Assembly (NCBI RefSeq): GCF_022549775.1 | Contig: NZ_JAKZGP010000003.1 | Coordinates: 1-64,000, forward strand | DNA length: 64,000 nt | Direction: 5' to 3' | From: Belliella filtrata | Lineage (GTDB): Bacteria > Bacteroidota > Bacteroidia > Cytophagales > Cyclobacteriaceae | In this document: piece by piece, positions 46,388 through 55,601 of the stretch | Layout: the number at the start of each line of letters is the position of its first letter | Position numbering within the stretch: the stretch's first letter is position 1 | Translations under genes and position numbers: made by a program | The notes under the pieces: generated by a model | The model's database searches: none | Told to the model about the DNA's origin: nothing | The model's input: only the letters and a program-made list of their open reading frames with translations

Positions 46388-48934
46388 ATGAAAAAATTCT
46401 TACTAATCATTTTGATATTGCAGCTGGTATATAGCCTCAGCGTTGCACAGCAGCTCATCAAGGGTAAAGTCCTGGATCAATCCAAAGAGCCGATAATTGG
46501 AGCATCAATTTTAGTAGAAGGTGCCCAAAGCTATGGTGTAACCAATGAAGAGGGTGACTTTGAGCTGAGTACCAGTAAAGGCTACCCACTGGTGTTGAAA
46601 ATAAGCTTTGTTGGGTTTAAAGCTGTCAGCAAAAGATTGACGGCTGAGAGTCCGCAAGCTTTGGAATTTATCTTGGAAGAGGATAACCTACTTTCGGAAG
46701 TATTGATCACTTCCAGAAGAAGACAAGAAGAAATTCAAGCAGTACCTATTCCTGTATCTGTGGTGAGTGGAGCCCTTTTGGAAGAAGCACAGGCTTTCAA
46801 CGTAAACAGGCTCAAAGAGCTGGTACCCACCGTGCAGCTTTATTCTTCCAACCCACGCAACACTACGCTCAATATCCGTGGGCTAGGTTCTACCTTTGGA
46901 CTGACCAATGATGGAATAGATCCAGGAGTAGGCTTTTATGTAGATGGGGTCTACTATGCAAGACCAGCGGTGACAACTTTAGACTTTATCGATATAGAGC
47001 AGCTGGAGGTATTGCGAGGCCCCCAAGGGACGCTTTTTGGGAAAAACACCACTTCTGGAGCTTTCAATATTACCACCAAGAGACCAAGATTCCAGACAGA
47101 AGCTACGATTGAGACAAGCTTGGGTAATTACGGGTTTCTGCAGAGTAGGGGTTCATTGACAGGAGCATTGAGCAAAAAAATCGCTGGTAGATTGTCTTAC
47201 TCAGGCACTAAGCGAGATGGATTGATCTACAATACGGCAACTCAAAAATATACCAATGATCTCAATAACCTGGGATTGAGAGGCCAATTACTCTTTGTGC
47301 CTTCTGAAAGCATAGAAGTATTGGTGGCAGGTGACATTACCAGACAGCGGCCAGATGGCTATGCCCAAGTGGTGGCTGGAGTGGTAGAGACACAGAGAGC
47401 GCCGTTCAGGCAGTTCAATCAAATCATCAGTGATCTCAATTATTCCTTGCCAAGCAACAATCCTTTTGATAGAATCATCGATCATGATACACCTTGGAGA
47501 TCAGGCAATGATATGGGAGGACTTTCTGTCAATGTGGACGCAGATATTTGGGGTGGTACACTTACGTCAACTTCTGCATGGAGGTATTGGAACTGGGATC
47601 CTTCCAATGATAGGGATTTTACAGGTTTGCAAGCCTTAAGTCTTTCGCAAGCGCCTTCTAGACATGATCAATGGTCTCAAGAGATCAGGTATGCTGGGGA
47701 CATTACCTCAAATGTTTCAGCTGTAGTGGGAGTATACGCCTTGTGGCAAGATCTTCAATCTAGCCCTTTTCATACCGAAGAGTCAGGGATACATCAGTGG
47801 AGGTTTGTGCAAAGTAATCAAAATCCACTATGGGAAACCCCTGGTCTACTAGAAGGATATGGTATCAGAACCACAAATAGCTTACAATCTTTTAGTGGAG
47901 CTGTATTTGCTCAACTGGATTGGCAAATCAATGATAAACTCAACCTACTTCCTGGATTGAGGTGGAACTATGACGAAAAGCAAGTGTATTTCAATAGACA
48001 AACTTATGGCGGGTTGCAGACCAGTGACCCTGAATTGATCGCTCTTCAACAAGCTGTCTACAATGATCAGGAATTTGAAGCCTATGTGGATGAGTCTAAC
48101 TTTTCGGGACAAGTTACGCTGGCTTACAAGCCAAATAGGAGAGTCAATAGTTTTGCAACCGTATCTACAAGCTTCAAGCCAGTGGGGATCAATTTGGGAG
48201 GACTTCCTAGAGAAAGTGGCAGGACAATGATAGAATTGGCGAGAATCGAGCCAGAGTATGTCCTTCACTATGAATTGGGTGTCAAAACCTCACCGACAAA
48301 TAGGTCTACAGTAAACCTAGTTTTTCATAATTCAGCCATTACAAACTTCCAAGCTTTAGTTCAGACACCTGATTTATCGGTGAATAGAGGATATCTAGCC
48401 AATGCAGAAAAGGTAAGGGTAAGAGGTGCGGAATTAGATTGGAATTACAAAAACACCAGAAACTTCAGTACTTTCGGCGCTCTTGCTTATACAGATGGGG
48501 AATATGTAAGGTTTACCAATGCCCCAGTGCCATTAGAGGAAGTGGGTGGAGAAAGTTTCAAAGATATTTCTGGAGGAAGACTGCCTGGTACATCTAAATG
48601 GGCAGGATCTCTTGGTGCAGAATGGGCCAAAGAAGGCAATTGGTTAGGGGTAGCAGGGAAATATTTTATTGCTTCTGAGTTATTTTATAGGTCAGAATTC
48701 TCCAGTAGCCCTTCACCTTCTCAATTTCTGAATATTGATGGCTATGCCGTAGTTAATGCAAGATTAGGATTTAGAGGAGACAATGGTTTTTCACTATTCC
48801 TATGGTCTAGAAACTTGACCAATACCAATTATTTCGAAATCTTGTTGCCTGGGGCAGGGAATGCAGGACATTATGCAGCAGTGCTGGGCGATCCGAGGAC
48901 CATAGGACTTACTTTGAAATTTAATTATAAATAG
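46388..48934 (+). CDS. TonB-dependent receptor (siderophore-receptor-like)
   Basis: This 848-residue outer membrane transporter has a signal peptide (LQLVYSLSVAQQ), a carboxypeptidase-like regulatory domain (GKVLDQSKEPIIGASILV) and a plug with ITSRRRQEEIQAVPIPVSVV and LEVLRGPQGTLFGKNTTSGA. The barrel ends in TIGLTLKFNYK. The plug resembles those of receptors for siderophores or other small compounds rather than SusC. Together with the TauE permease and the Rrf2 regulator downstream, uptake of a sulfur compound or iron is plausible, but this is inference from context. Confidence 0.9.
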   Translation: MKKFLLIILILQLVYSLSVAQQLIKGKVLDQSKEPIIGASILVEGAQSYGVTNEEGDFELSTSKGYPLVLKISFVGFKAVSKRLTAESPQALEFILEEDNLLSEVLITSRRRQEEIQAVPIPVSVVSGALLEEAQAFNVNRLKELVPTVQLYSSNPRNTTLNIRGLGSTFGLTNDGIDPGVGFYVDGVYYARPAVTTLDFIDIEQLEVLRGPQGTLFGKNTTSGAFNITTKRPRFQTEATIETSLGNYGFLQSRGSLTGALSKKIAGRLSYSGTKRDGLIYNTATQKYTNDLNNLGLRGQLLFVPSESIEVLVAGDITRQRPDGYAQVVAGVVETQRAPFRQFNQIISDLNYSLPSNNPFDRIIDHDTPWRSGNDMGGLSVNVDADIWGGTLTSTSAWRYWNWDPSNDRDFTGLQALSLSQAPSRHDQWSQEIRYAGDITSNVSAVVGVYALWQDLQSSPFHTEESGIHQWRFVQSNQNPLWETPGLLEGYGIRTTNSLQSFSGAVFAQLDWQINDKLNLLPGLRWNYDEKQVYFNRQTYGGLQTSDPELIALQQAVYNDQEFEAYVDESNFSGQVTLAYKPNRRVNSFATVSTSFKPVGINLGGLPRESGRTMIELARIEPEYVLHYELGVKTSPTNRSTVNLVFHNSAITNFQALVQTPDLSVNRGYLANAEKVRVRGAELDWNYKNTRNFSTFGALAYTDGEYVRFTNAPVPLEEVGGESFKDISGGRLPGTSKWAGSLGAEWAKEGNWLGVAGKYFIASELFYRSEFSSSPSPSQFLNIDGYAVVNARLGFRGDNGFSLFLWSRNLTNTNYFEILLPGAGNAGHYAAVLGDPRTIGLTLKFNYK

Positions 48935-48936
48935 TT

Positions 48937-48978
48937 TTCCTATATATCATATAAAATAAATAGGAATTGTTATGTTTG
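48937..48978 (+). promoter_or_regulatory. Promoter of the TauE gene with inverted TTCCTAT/ATAGGAA
   Basis: TATGTTTG (48971-48978) matches the -7 consensus. TTCCTAT (48937-48943) and ATAGGAATT (48960-48968) form an inverted pair in the -33 to -7 region. This placement makes the ATG at 49020 a better gene start than the upstream ATG at 48972, which lies inside the -7 box. Confidence 0.5.
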
Positions 48979-49019
48979 TAGGATTAATAGATGCTCCACC
49001 ATATTTACAAAGAAAAATC

Positions 49020-49892
49020 ATGGACAAAATCTTGCTGAAAGTTAAAGCAGAGCCATTATGGGCGCTGTTTTTCTTGATAAGTTTTTTGCTAATCATATTG
49101 ATTAGTTTCAAATCCTTCGCTGGGATTATGACATTAGAGGGGTTGGATTGGGAGATGTTTTTTTGGTTTTTGCTAGTTGGTTTTGTGGCGCAGACTATCG
49201 ATGGGGCCCTAGGAATGGCATACGGTGTTACTTCAAATTCCATGCTGTTGGGTATCGGGATTCCTCCTGCGATGGCTAGTGCTTGGGTTCATTTTGCTCA
49301 AGTGTTTACAAGCTTGGCTTCTGGTTTTTCTCATTGGAGATTAGGTAATGTGAATTGGAGTTTGGCCAAGAGGCTAATCATCCCTGGTGTGCTGGGAGCT
49401 GTGATAGGTGCATTTTTCCTTTCTAACATCGATAGCAAGGTTATTAAGCCTGTGATTGCTTTATATTTATTGGTAATGGGTATTGTGATTCTCAAAAAGG
49501 TATTTAGAAAGAAGGTAAAAACTTTCGATGCCAAGGAGAAGAGTATTTCCTATCTGGCAGGTGTAGGAGGGTTTGCAGATGCCATAGGAGGAGGTGGATG
49601 GGGCCCTATAGTCAACTCTACTTTATTAGGAAAAGGACAGATGCCTAGATTTGCCATTGGAACAGGGAATTTTGTGGAAATTTTTGTTTCTCTAGGAAGT
49701 GCTGTCACTTTTCTCTTTTTCATCAAGGAGCTAAGTCTAGCACCTGTTTTAGGATTGATAGTAGGTGGGGTGATAGCTTCTCCATTTGCAGCTATCATTT
49801 GTAAAAAGATGAATGCCAAAATCCTCATGTTTATTGTCGGCGTTTTGATAGTTTTCCTAAGTATCAGAACATTCTATTTGACAATATTTTGA
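49020..49892 (+). CDS. TauE/SafE family membrane permease
   Basis: This protein of 290 residues (from the ATG at 49020; an ATG at 48972 would add 16) has about eight membrane segments. Family blocks are GALGMAYGVTSNSMLLGIGIPPAMASAW near residue 60 and GFADAIGGGGWGPIVNSTLLGKG near residue 190, the two repeats of the TauE fold. Members export sulfite or sulfonates or move related organic anions. It starts 85 bp after the TonB receptor and is followed by an Rrf2 regulator. Confidence 0.88.
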   Translation: MDKILLKVKAEPLWALFFLISFLLIILISFKSFAGIMTLEGLDWEMFFWFLLVGFVAQTIDGALGMAYGVTSNSMLLGIGIPPAMASAWVHFAQVFTSLASGFSHWRLGNVNWSLAKRLIIPGVLGAVIGAFFLSNIDSKVIKPVIALYLLVMGIVILKKVFRKKVKTFDAKEKSISYLAGVGGFADAIGGGGWGPIVNSTLLGKGQMPRFAIGTGNFVEIFVSLGSAVTFLFFIKELSLAPVLGLIVGGVIASPFAAIICKKMNAKILMFIVGVLIVFLSIRTFYLTIF

Positions 49893-49949
49893 ACATAGTT
49901 TATGGCTAAAATTAAATTTCCGTAAATTGGCATGTAAATTACACCCTGC

Positions 49950-50360
49950 ATGCTGTCCAAAAGAGCCAAATACGCTATCAAAACGATTTTATTTTTATTT
50001 GAAAACAAGGACATTGTACCTGTTTCTGCAAAGTATATTTCAGAAAAAGAGAACATTCCCTACAAATTTCTGGAGAACATATTGAGGGATTTGAGGACTC
50101 ATCAAGTCGTCAAAAGTACTCGTGGTCCTGTAGGTGGCTATTCCCTTGCCAAAGATCCTAATGACATCACAGTGACTCAACTCATGAGAATCATTGACGG
50201 ACCAGTTGCATTGATCCCTTGTGTGTCAGAAAAGTTTTATGAAGCTTGTGGAGAATGTGAGGATGAAGAGACATGCAGGATTCGTAAACTTTTCTTTGAA
50301 CTCCGCTCCGAAATGGTAGGCGTGTTGAACAAATCAATCGTGGAGCTTTCGAATTTATAG
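49950..50360 (+). CDS. Rrf2-family transcriptional regulator
   Basis: This 136-residue winged-helix protein starts with MLSKRAKYAIKTILFLFE, has the recognition region IPYKFLENILRDLRTHQVVKST with RGPVGGYSLAKDP, and a C-x8-C-x2-C-x5-C cysteine cluster (about residues 91-109). The cluster is like those that bind an iron-sulfur cluster in IscR and NsrR. It probably senses iron-sulfur status, nitric oxide or sulfur supply, and is a candidate binder of the ATAGGAATT-like sites around it. Confidence 0.92.
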   Translation: MLSKRAKYAIKTILFLFENKDIVPVSAKYISEKENIPYKFLENILRDLRTHQVVKSTRGPVGGYSLAKDPNDITVTQLMRIIDGPVALIPCVSEKFYEACGECEDEETCRIRKLFFELRSEMVGVLNKSIVELSNL

Positions 50361-50399
50361 TAGTGATAAACAGGCGTTTATGTATTTAATTCTTTAATA

Positions 50400-50453
50400 C
50401 CCTACAAAAATTATAGGGAAATTAGGATTATAGATATTATTCTCCTACATTTG
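50400..50453 (+). promoter_or_regulatory. Promoter with CCCTA-N9-TAGGG dyad
   Basis: TACATTTG (50446-50453) matches the -7 consensus. Upstream lies the dyad CCCTA (50400-50404) and TAGGG (50414-50418), the latter within ATAGGGAAATT, similar to the ATAGGAATT words at the hydrolase and TauE promoters. It precedes the unknown gene at 50507. Confidence 0.5.
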
Positions 50454-50506
50454 AAGCGTCAAAGCAAGTCAGCAGTGATGAAAGTTTAATTAAAATAAAG
50501 CGTACC

Positions 50507-50995
50507 ATGTCAAACACAGTAACCATTTCAACTGAAGCTCAACATGCGGGAGCATTTGCGTTTCAGAATATCAGCAGAGTAAAAAGATCCGAATCATCAG
50601 CAACAAGCGTGATCGGTATGCTTGAGTTGTGTGGTATGCTAGAGGTGATAGAAACATCAAGTTTTGATTTTCCGAACTTTCCAGAGGCCAAAAAGAAATT
50701 TAATGTGGTATACTTTAAGATAAATGAATCCTTTGCTTCATTGAAAGGGCTTTTTAGAGGTCTGACAAGTTTAGGCAAGCCGGGAGAAGTGATTTTAGAG
50801 AATGAGGTCAGTCAAGGTGTGTTTACACTGAAGTACTATCAAAGTAATGAGATAAAAGTGAAATCTTACTTGGCTACCTTAATTGAGACAGTAGAAAATG
50901 AATTGCGATTCAAGCAGGTTCTAGATCAAATCATTGAAAATCAGAGAAAAATCAAGGCAGAAGAAGGATTGCTATTGCAAAAGCTTTTCGCCTAA
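50507..50995 (+). CDS. Unknown 162-residue protein
   Basis: I do not recognise this protein. It has no signal or membrane segment. The first part is polar with SRVKRSESSATSVIGMLELCGMLEV, the middle has VVYFKINESFASLKGLFRGLTSLGKPGEV, and the end is a long charged helix (EIKVKSYLATLIETVENELRFKQVLDQIIENQRKIKAEE), suggesting oligomerisation. It is expressed from its own promoter just after the Rrf2 regulator and carries a dyad that may be the regulator's site, followed by a terminator. Confidence 0.7.
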   Translation: MSNTVTISTEAQHAGAFAFQNISRVKRSESSATSVIGMLELCGMLEVIETSSFDFPNFPEAKKKFNVVYFKINESFASLKGLFRGLTSLGKPGEVILENEVSQGVFTLKYYQSNEIKVKSYLATLIETVENELRFKQVLDQIIENQRKIKAEEGLLLQKLFA

Positions 50996-51023
50996 TCAGT
51001 TTTATATAAGTGTAATAGTAACT

Positions 51024-51057
51024 AAAGGGAAGGTCTAAAATGGATTTTCCCTTTTTT
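51024..51057 (+). terminator. Terminator after the 162-residue protein gene
   Basis: AAAGGGAA pairs with TTCCCTTT across a 15-base loop and is followed by a T run. Confidence 0.75.
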
Positions 51058-51127
51058 CATTATGATTTCCGAAGAATATCCACAAATTTTGTAGCTGATA
51101 AATCAAGCAACAACTTTATCCAAAGGC

Positions 51128-52519
51128 ATGAACAAATACATAGATCTTATTCAGCAGACTTTTGATTTCCCTACCAAAGAGTTTGCCGTCGAAAACAACC
51201 AACTTACTTTCAATGGGGTGAATTTGATGGAAATCATTGAGACCTATGGGACACCGTTGAAGCTTAGCTACTTACCAAAGATTTCTGAAAATATTCAGAA
51301 CGCTAAGACTTACTTTGGAAATGCGATAGAGAAACATGATTACAAAGGTCAGTACACGTATTGTTACTGTACCAAATCATCTCATTTTAGTTTTGTGCTG
51401 GATGAAGCTTTGAAAAATGATATCCACATAGAGACCTCTTCTACCTTTGATATTCCTTTGGTAAGAAGTCTTTATGAACAAGGAAAGATCAACAAGCAAA
51501 CTTACATTGTCTGTAATGGATTCAAGCGTGAACTTTATAAGCAATACATCACAGAGTTGCTCAACGATGGCTTTGTGAATTGCGTGCCAGTACTTGATAA
51601 TCTTTCCGAAATAGATTATTATCTAGAGCATGTGAAGGTACCTTTCCAAGTTGGTATTAGGATAGCCGCAGATGAAGAGCCAAAGTTTGGATTTTACACT
51701 TCAAGGCTCGGTGTGCGCTACAATGATATCATCAAGCTCTATGAGGAAAAAATCAAAGACAACCCAAATGTTAGTTTGAAAATGCTACACTTTTTCATTA
51801 ATTCTGGCATAAGGGATACTGCATACTACTGGTCAGAGTTGACAAGATTTATTCAGAAATATGTTGACTTGAAAAAGGTAGCTCCTAGCCTTGATACCAT
51901 GGATATAGGAGGTGGTTGGCCAATCAAGACCAATGTGTTCTTTGATTACGACTATCAGTATATGGCCGAGCAGATCATCAAGAATATCAAATGGATGTGT
52001 GCCAAAAACAATACCGTAGAGCCAAATATTTTTACAGAGTTTGGTAGCTATACGGTAGGAGAGAGTGGTGCGGTATTGTACTCTATTCTCGATGAGAAGC
52101 TGCAGAATGATAAGGAGCTATGGTACATGATAGATGGGAGTTTTATCACACAGCTACCAGATAGCTGGGGATTAAATCAGAAATATATCATGCTAGCGGT
52201 GAACAATTGGGATGAAGAATATCACAATATCAACCTCGGTGGCTTAACCTGTGATAGTATGGATTACTACAACTCCGAAGCACATCAATTCAATATTTAC
52301 CTTCCGAAGCCTGATAATGGCAAGAAGCAGTATCTTGGCTTTTTCCATACTGGAGCTTATCAAGAGTCTCTTGGAGGATATGGAGGTATTCAGCATTGCC
52401 TGATACCGGCCCCGAAGCACGTGATCGTAGATAGAGATACAGATGGAAGCATCAAGCATTGGTTATTTGCTCCTGAGCAGACTAGTGACAGTATGCTAAA
52501 GACGCTGGGCTATAGGTAA
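51128..52519 (+). CDS. speA: Arginine decarboxylase (type III PLP fold, short Bacteroidota form)
   Basis: This 463-residue alanine-racemase-fold decarboxylase shows the PLP lysine in YTYCYCTKSSH (K83), the MLHFFINSGIRDT stretch, DTMDIGGGWPIKTN and FTEFGSYTVGESGA. It probably converts arginine to agmatine for polyamine synthesis; the length is shorter than E. coli SpeA, as is usual in Bacteroidota. Other members of the family decarboxylate diaminopimelate or ornithine, so arginine is the likely, not proven, substrate. A terminator follows. Confidence 0.82.
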   Translation: MNKYIDLIQQTFDFPTKEFAVENNQLTFNGVNLMEIIETYGTPLKLSYLPKISENIQNAKTYFGNAIEKHDYKGQYTYCYCTKSSHFSFVLDEALKNDIHIETSSTFDIPLVRSLYEQGKINKQTYIVCNGFKRELYKQYITELLNDGFVNCVPVLDNLSEIDYYLEHVKVPFQVGIRIAADEEPKFGFYTSRLGVRYNDIIKLYEEKIKDNPNVSLKMLHFFINSGIRDTAYYWSELTRFIQKYVDLKKVAPSLDTMDIGGGWPIKTNVFFDYDYQYMAEQIIKNIKWMCAKNNTVEPNIFTEFGSYTVGESGAVLYSILDEKLQNDKELWYMIDGSFITQLPDSWGLNQKYIMLAVNNWDEEYHNINLGGLTCDSMDYYNSEAHQFNIYLPKPDNGKKQYLGFFHTGAYQESLGGYGGIQHCLIPAPKHVIVDRDTDGSIKHWLFAPEQTSDSMLKTLGYR

Positions 52520-52549
52520 TTTGCAATATATTCTCAAAAAAATGATTTC

Positions 52550-52588
52550 AAAAAATCAGGCGATTCATACAGGATTGTCTGATTTTTT
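52550..52588 (+). terminator. Terminator after arginine decarboxylase
   Basis: AAAAAATCAG pairs with CTGATTTTTT, extended inward by four pairs including G-U, with an 11-base loop. T run present on the plus strand. Confidence 0.85.
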
Positions 52589-52778
52589 AATTAGATGTTC
52601 TAATACCTTTTCTGTGTTTAGAATATTATTTTGTTTTTGAAGTTATTTTTTCATTTTTCTAAAGCATATATCTTAGAAAATGCCTATAATTTTTGCCATT
52701 TTGGTCTAAATTTTGGAGTTTTGTGTTTTGAAAAAAATCTAAAAGGTCTATCAAATCACCAATCTGTAATTTCGGAGT

Positions 52779-54746
52779 ATGAGAAATTTCCAAGTAGCAT
52801 TTTATTTATCTATAATTACAATACTCATTTTTCCATCTTATTCAATTGCCCAGGAAGCTTATGAGGGAGAATACAAATACAATAACATTGAAGGTTATGC
52901 GACTTTTCAATTGGTAGAAGGGCAAGAAGGATCAATGCTGAAGCAAGGTGAGTTTCGCTTCGAAAGAAAAGAAAAAGACGCCACGGATAACATGCGATTT
53001 TTGAAAACCGTAATTAGAGGTTTTTATGAGGCGGATAAGAAATCTGGTTTATGGAACTATTTGGATGAAAGCCATATGGTGGAAGTAAATGATGTAGTAG
53101 ATTTTTCTATAGACTCAGAGTTGACGAGTAGTCAGATTAAATTAAAGGCTAACTACCTGAACGGAATACCAAACGGAAGTTGGGTTTTTGAAGAAAATGA
53201 GTTCATAGATGGTGGTCTGAGAAAGAAGGCGGAGGCTGAAGAATTTAAATTTAATAATGGGGACATACAAGGTAAGTTTCAATTCAAATCATTTGTAGGT
53301 AATAGAACGCATTTTATCAGAGGAGAGCTCAATCAGGAAGGCGTGATGCACGGTGAGTGGACACTCGTGTACCGCCAAGAAGAGAGATTGATTAGTGAAG
53401 TCAGGAACTATGAAAATGGATTTCTTTTGGGTTTAGTGAAGCGAGACTTGAATGATGATGAAATAGTAGAGGAGATGGTTTATTATGAAACGATAGCCAA
53501 GCTCAATCAAGTTAATGAAGGCAATAGAATAGGTTTTAGAGTTGCTGATCAAAAGTTTGGGATTTTCTTTAATGACGGATTTTTATCTAGCGCAGACCAA
53601 TACCAGGTTCAGAGATCAGGAAATGAGTTTTTAAAGGATTTTTTGGTGAAATTTTTACAGTTTGACCAAGGATATGTTAATCAAGATGGAGATTTAATAG
53701 ATTATCCGATACATACAAGAAAGTTTGTGTTTGAATTGAGTAGAGCGGAACAAAAACTAGTAGAAGATTTGCCTGCTAAATTTGATGAATTACAAAAAAC
53801 AGTAAGTCAATATAAAGACAGAAATGTGTTAAGACTAAACAGGCAACGTTCAGATTCTTTGTCTGCGACTTTTTCATTCTTCGAATTTCAAGATACTAAG
53901 CTTTCAAAAGCTAAAGAATTGTTTGATCTGATTAGGTCCAAGGAAATTCAATACTATGATCTTGCAGAGATGGCTAATGCAGGGCTCGACTTTGTTACTG
54001 AAAAAGATCAAATAAATTACGATTTCCAAGATGAAGAAAAAGTCTTGGAGTTGGAGTATCAAGTAGGTGATTTTGAAAACGAGTTTTTTGTAGCCTTAGA
54101 AAATTATCTCAATCAAATGAGAGATAAGACAAGGGAATTCAGGACTTATGCCGATACTCATTTGAATAGGATACAAGAAGATTCTGATTTAGTATCCTTG
54201 GAAGAGCAAATTCAGGATAAAAAAGTCAAAGTCGATACTTTATTTTACAACCTTGATGAGTTAGATAATTTTTCACGAACACTTATTTCTAGTGTAAGAG
54301 AAAACATCGTTGAATCACAATACAGTAGAATAAATGAGCGATATGCTCAGGCAGAAAGATTTTCTTCGAAAAAGGATGAGGCAGAAAGAATGCTTGATTT
54401 GTTAGAAGAGATGGAGACTCAATTTGAGACTTTAAAGAATGTTTCTAGCAATTGGCAGATTCTTGATGAATTCTACATGGAAGAGACTTTTAACCCATTC
54501 TTTAATGAGCGATATGAAATACGTTTCAAAGAAAGGCTTTTTGAAAGTGGAGAGAGGCTTTACAATCACTATGTAAAGCGTATCAAGGAAGAAACAAATT
54601 ATTCTGAAATCAAAGTTTGGACCAATAGAATTGAAAGTTTAATTCGTCGTATGTCAGATTTGAGAAATAGTGACACAAGGAGTTTAGAAAGAAGGCTCAA
54701 CAGAAGGTCTTCTTTGGAAAGAATTGAATCTGATTTAGGACTATAA
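52779..54746 (+). CDS. Secreted MORN-like/coiled-coil protein of unknown function
   Basis: This 655-residue protein has a signal peptide (ITILIFPSYSIAQE). Residues about 30-240 hold repeats of the MORN or YwqK type (KSGLWNYL, GIPNGSWVFEE, GVMHGEWTLVY). From about 310 to the end the protein is highly charged and helical, with several coiled-coil stretches (SLEEQIQDKKVKVDTLF and the Arg-rich tail SLERRLNRRSS). I do not know its role. It lies 4 bp before a DUF2490 outer membrane protein gene. Confidence 0.65.
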   Translation: MRNFQVAFYLSIITILIFPSYSIAQEAYEGEYKYNNIEGYATFQLVEGQEGSMLKQGEFRFERKEKDATDNMRFLKTVIRGFYEADKKSGLWNYLDESHMVEVNDVVDFSIDSELTSSQIKLKANYLNGIPNGSWVFEENEFIDGGLRKKAEAEEFKFNNGDIQGKFQFKSFVGNRTHFIRGELNQEGVMHGEWTLVYRQEERLISEVRNYENGFLLGLVKRDLNDDEIVEEMVYYETIAKLNQVNEGNRIGFRVADQKFGIFFNDGFLSSADQYQVQRSGNEFLKDFLVKFLQFDQGYVNQDGDLIDYPIHTRKFVFELSRAEQKLVEDLPAKFDELQKTVSQYKDRNVLRLNRQRSDSLSATFSFFEFQDTKLSKAKELFDLIRSKEIQYYDLAEMANAGLDFVTEKDQINYDFQDEEKVLELEYQVGDFENEFFVALENYLNQMRDKTREFRTYADTHLNRIQEDSDLVSLEEQIQDKKVKVDTLFYNLDELDNFSRTLISSVRENIVESQYSRINERYAQAERFSSKKDEAERMLDLLEEMETQFETLKNVSSNWQILDEFYMEETFNPFFNERYEIRFKERLFESGERLYNHYVKRIKEETNYSEIKVWTNRIESLIRRMSDLRNSDTRSLERRLNRRSSLERIESDLGL

Positions 54747-54750
54747 GAAG

Positions 54751-55590
54751 ATGAGAAATAAGAGTATGTTTAGCAAAGAATTGAGGTATTTCTTGCCTTT
54801 GGTATTAATTTTTTCATTGAAGTTTAGTTCGGTTAGTGGGCAAGGTGGAGTAACGATTCCAGATGAAAAAATTGGACTACCAGCAACCACCGAAAATTGG
54901 AATGGACTTTATTTGAAGCTTCGATTCAATGATAAATGGTGGTGGTATCAAGAGAATCACTACAGAAGAAGATCAAGTGTGGACAATAGGTTAGATTTTG
55001 TTGGGAGAATGAGTCAGCTTTATAACAGGTTTGGGATGACCTATATGTTTACGGAGTATTTTGAGGTAACATTTGGGCCTACATTAGTTTGGAACTTTGC
55101 ACCTGAAAGGGGTAATCCAGAATATGTTGATTCCGTGTTAGAACCAAGGTTTTGGCATCAATGGTTATTGACACAATCGGTCGGGTCGGTGAAAGTCTTG
55201 CATCAATTCAGGTTTGAGCATAGATTCAAGAGGAATAATGATTTGGGGGCTGAATTTGATTATACTGACAGGTGGAGATATAAAATCACAGCATATGTAC
55301 CTCTTAATAAGCCTAGGATGGAAGATAGGACATTCTTTATAGCACCTTCCAATGAGTTCTTCTTTGAGACAGGAAAGCAGGTTTGGAATATTTTTGAAGA
55401 AAACAGGGTGTATACTGCGATTGGTTATACTTACAATAACTATATGTTTTTTGGAGGACACATGTGGACATATGGACCCACAGCTACTCCAGGAACATAT
55501 AGAAATAGGCATATCATCAGGTTAAATGTGATGTATACTTTTGACTTTAGAGGAAAGAGGAAGCCACTTACCAGAGATTTTGCATTTTAA
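54751..55590 (+). CDS. DUF2490-like outer membrane protein
   Basis: This 279-residue protein has a signal peptide (LIFSLKFSSVSGQ) and a strand-rich body with many Trp and Tyr residues: NDKWWWYQENHYRR, FEVTFGPTLVWNFAP, HQFRFEHRFKR and the final RLNVMYTFDFRG. This matches DUF2490, a small beta-barrel family. It starts 4 bp after the coiled-coil gene and 11 bp before another barrel gene, so the three form an operon. Confidence 0.75.
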   Translation: MRNKSMFSKELRYFLPLVLIFSLKFSSVSGQGGVTIPDEKIGLPATTENWNGLYLKLRFNDKWWWYQENHYRRRSSVDNRLDFVGRMSQLYNRFGMTYMFTEYFEVTFGPTLVWNFAPERGNPEYVDSVLEPRFWHQWLLTQSVGSVKVLHQFRFEHRFKRNNDLGAEFDYTDRWRYKITAYVPLNKPRMEDRTFFIAPSNEFFFETGKQVWNIFEENRVYTAIGYTYNNYMFFGGHMWTYGPTATPGTYRNRHIIRLNVMYTFDFRGKRKPLTRDFAF

Positions 55591-55601
55591 AAGGACGATT
55601 A

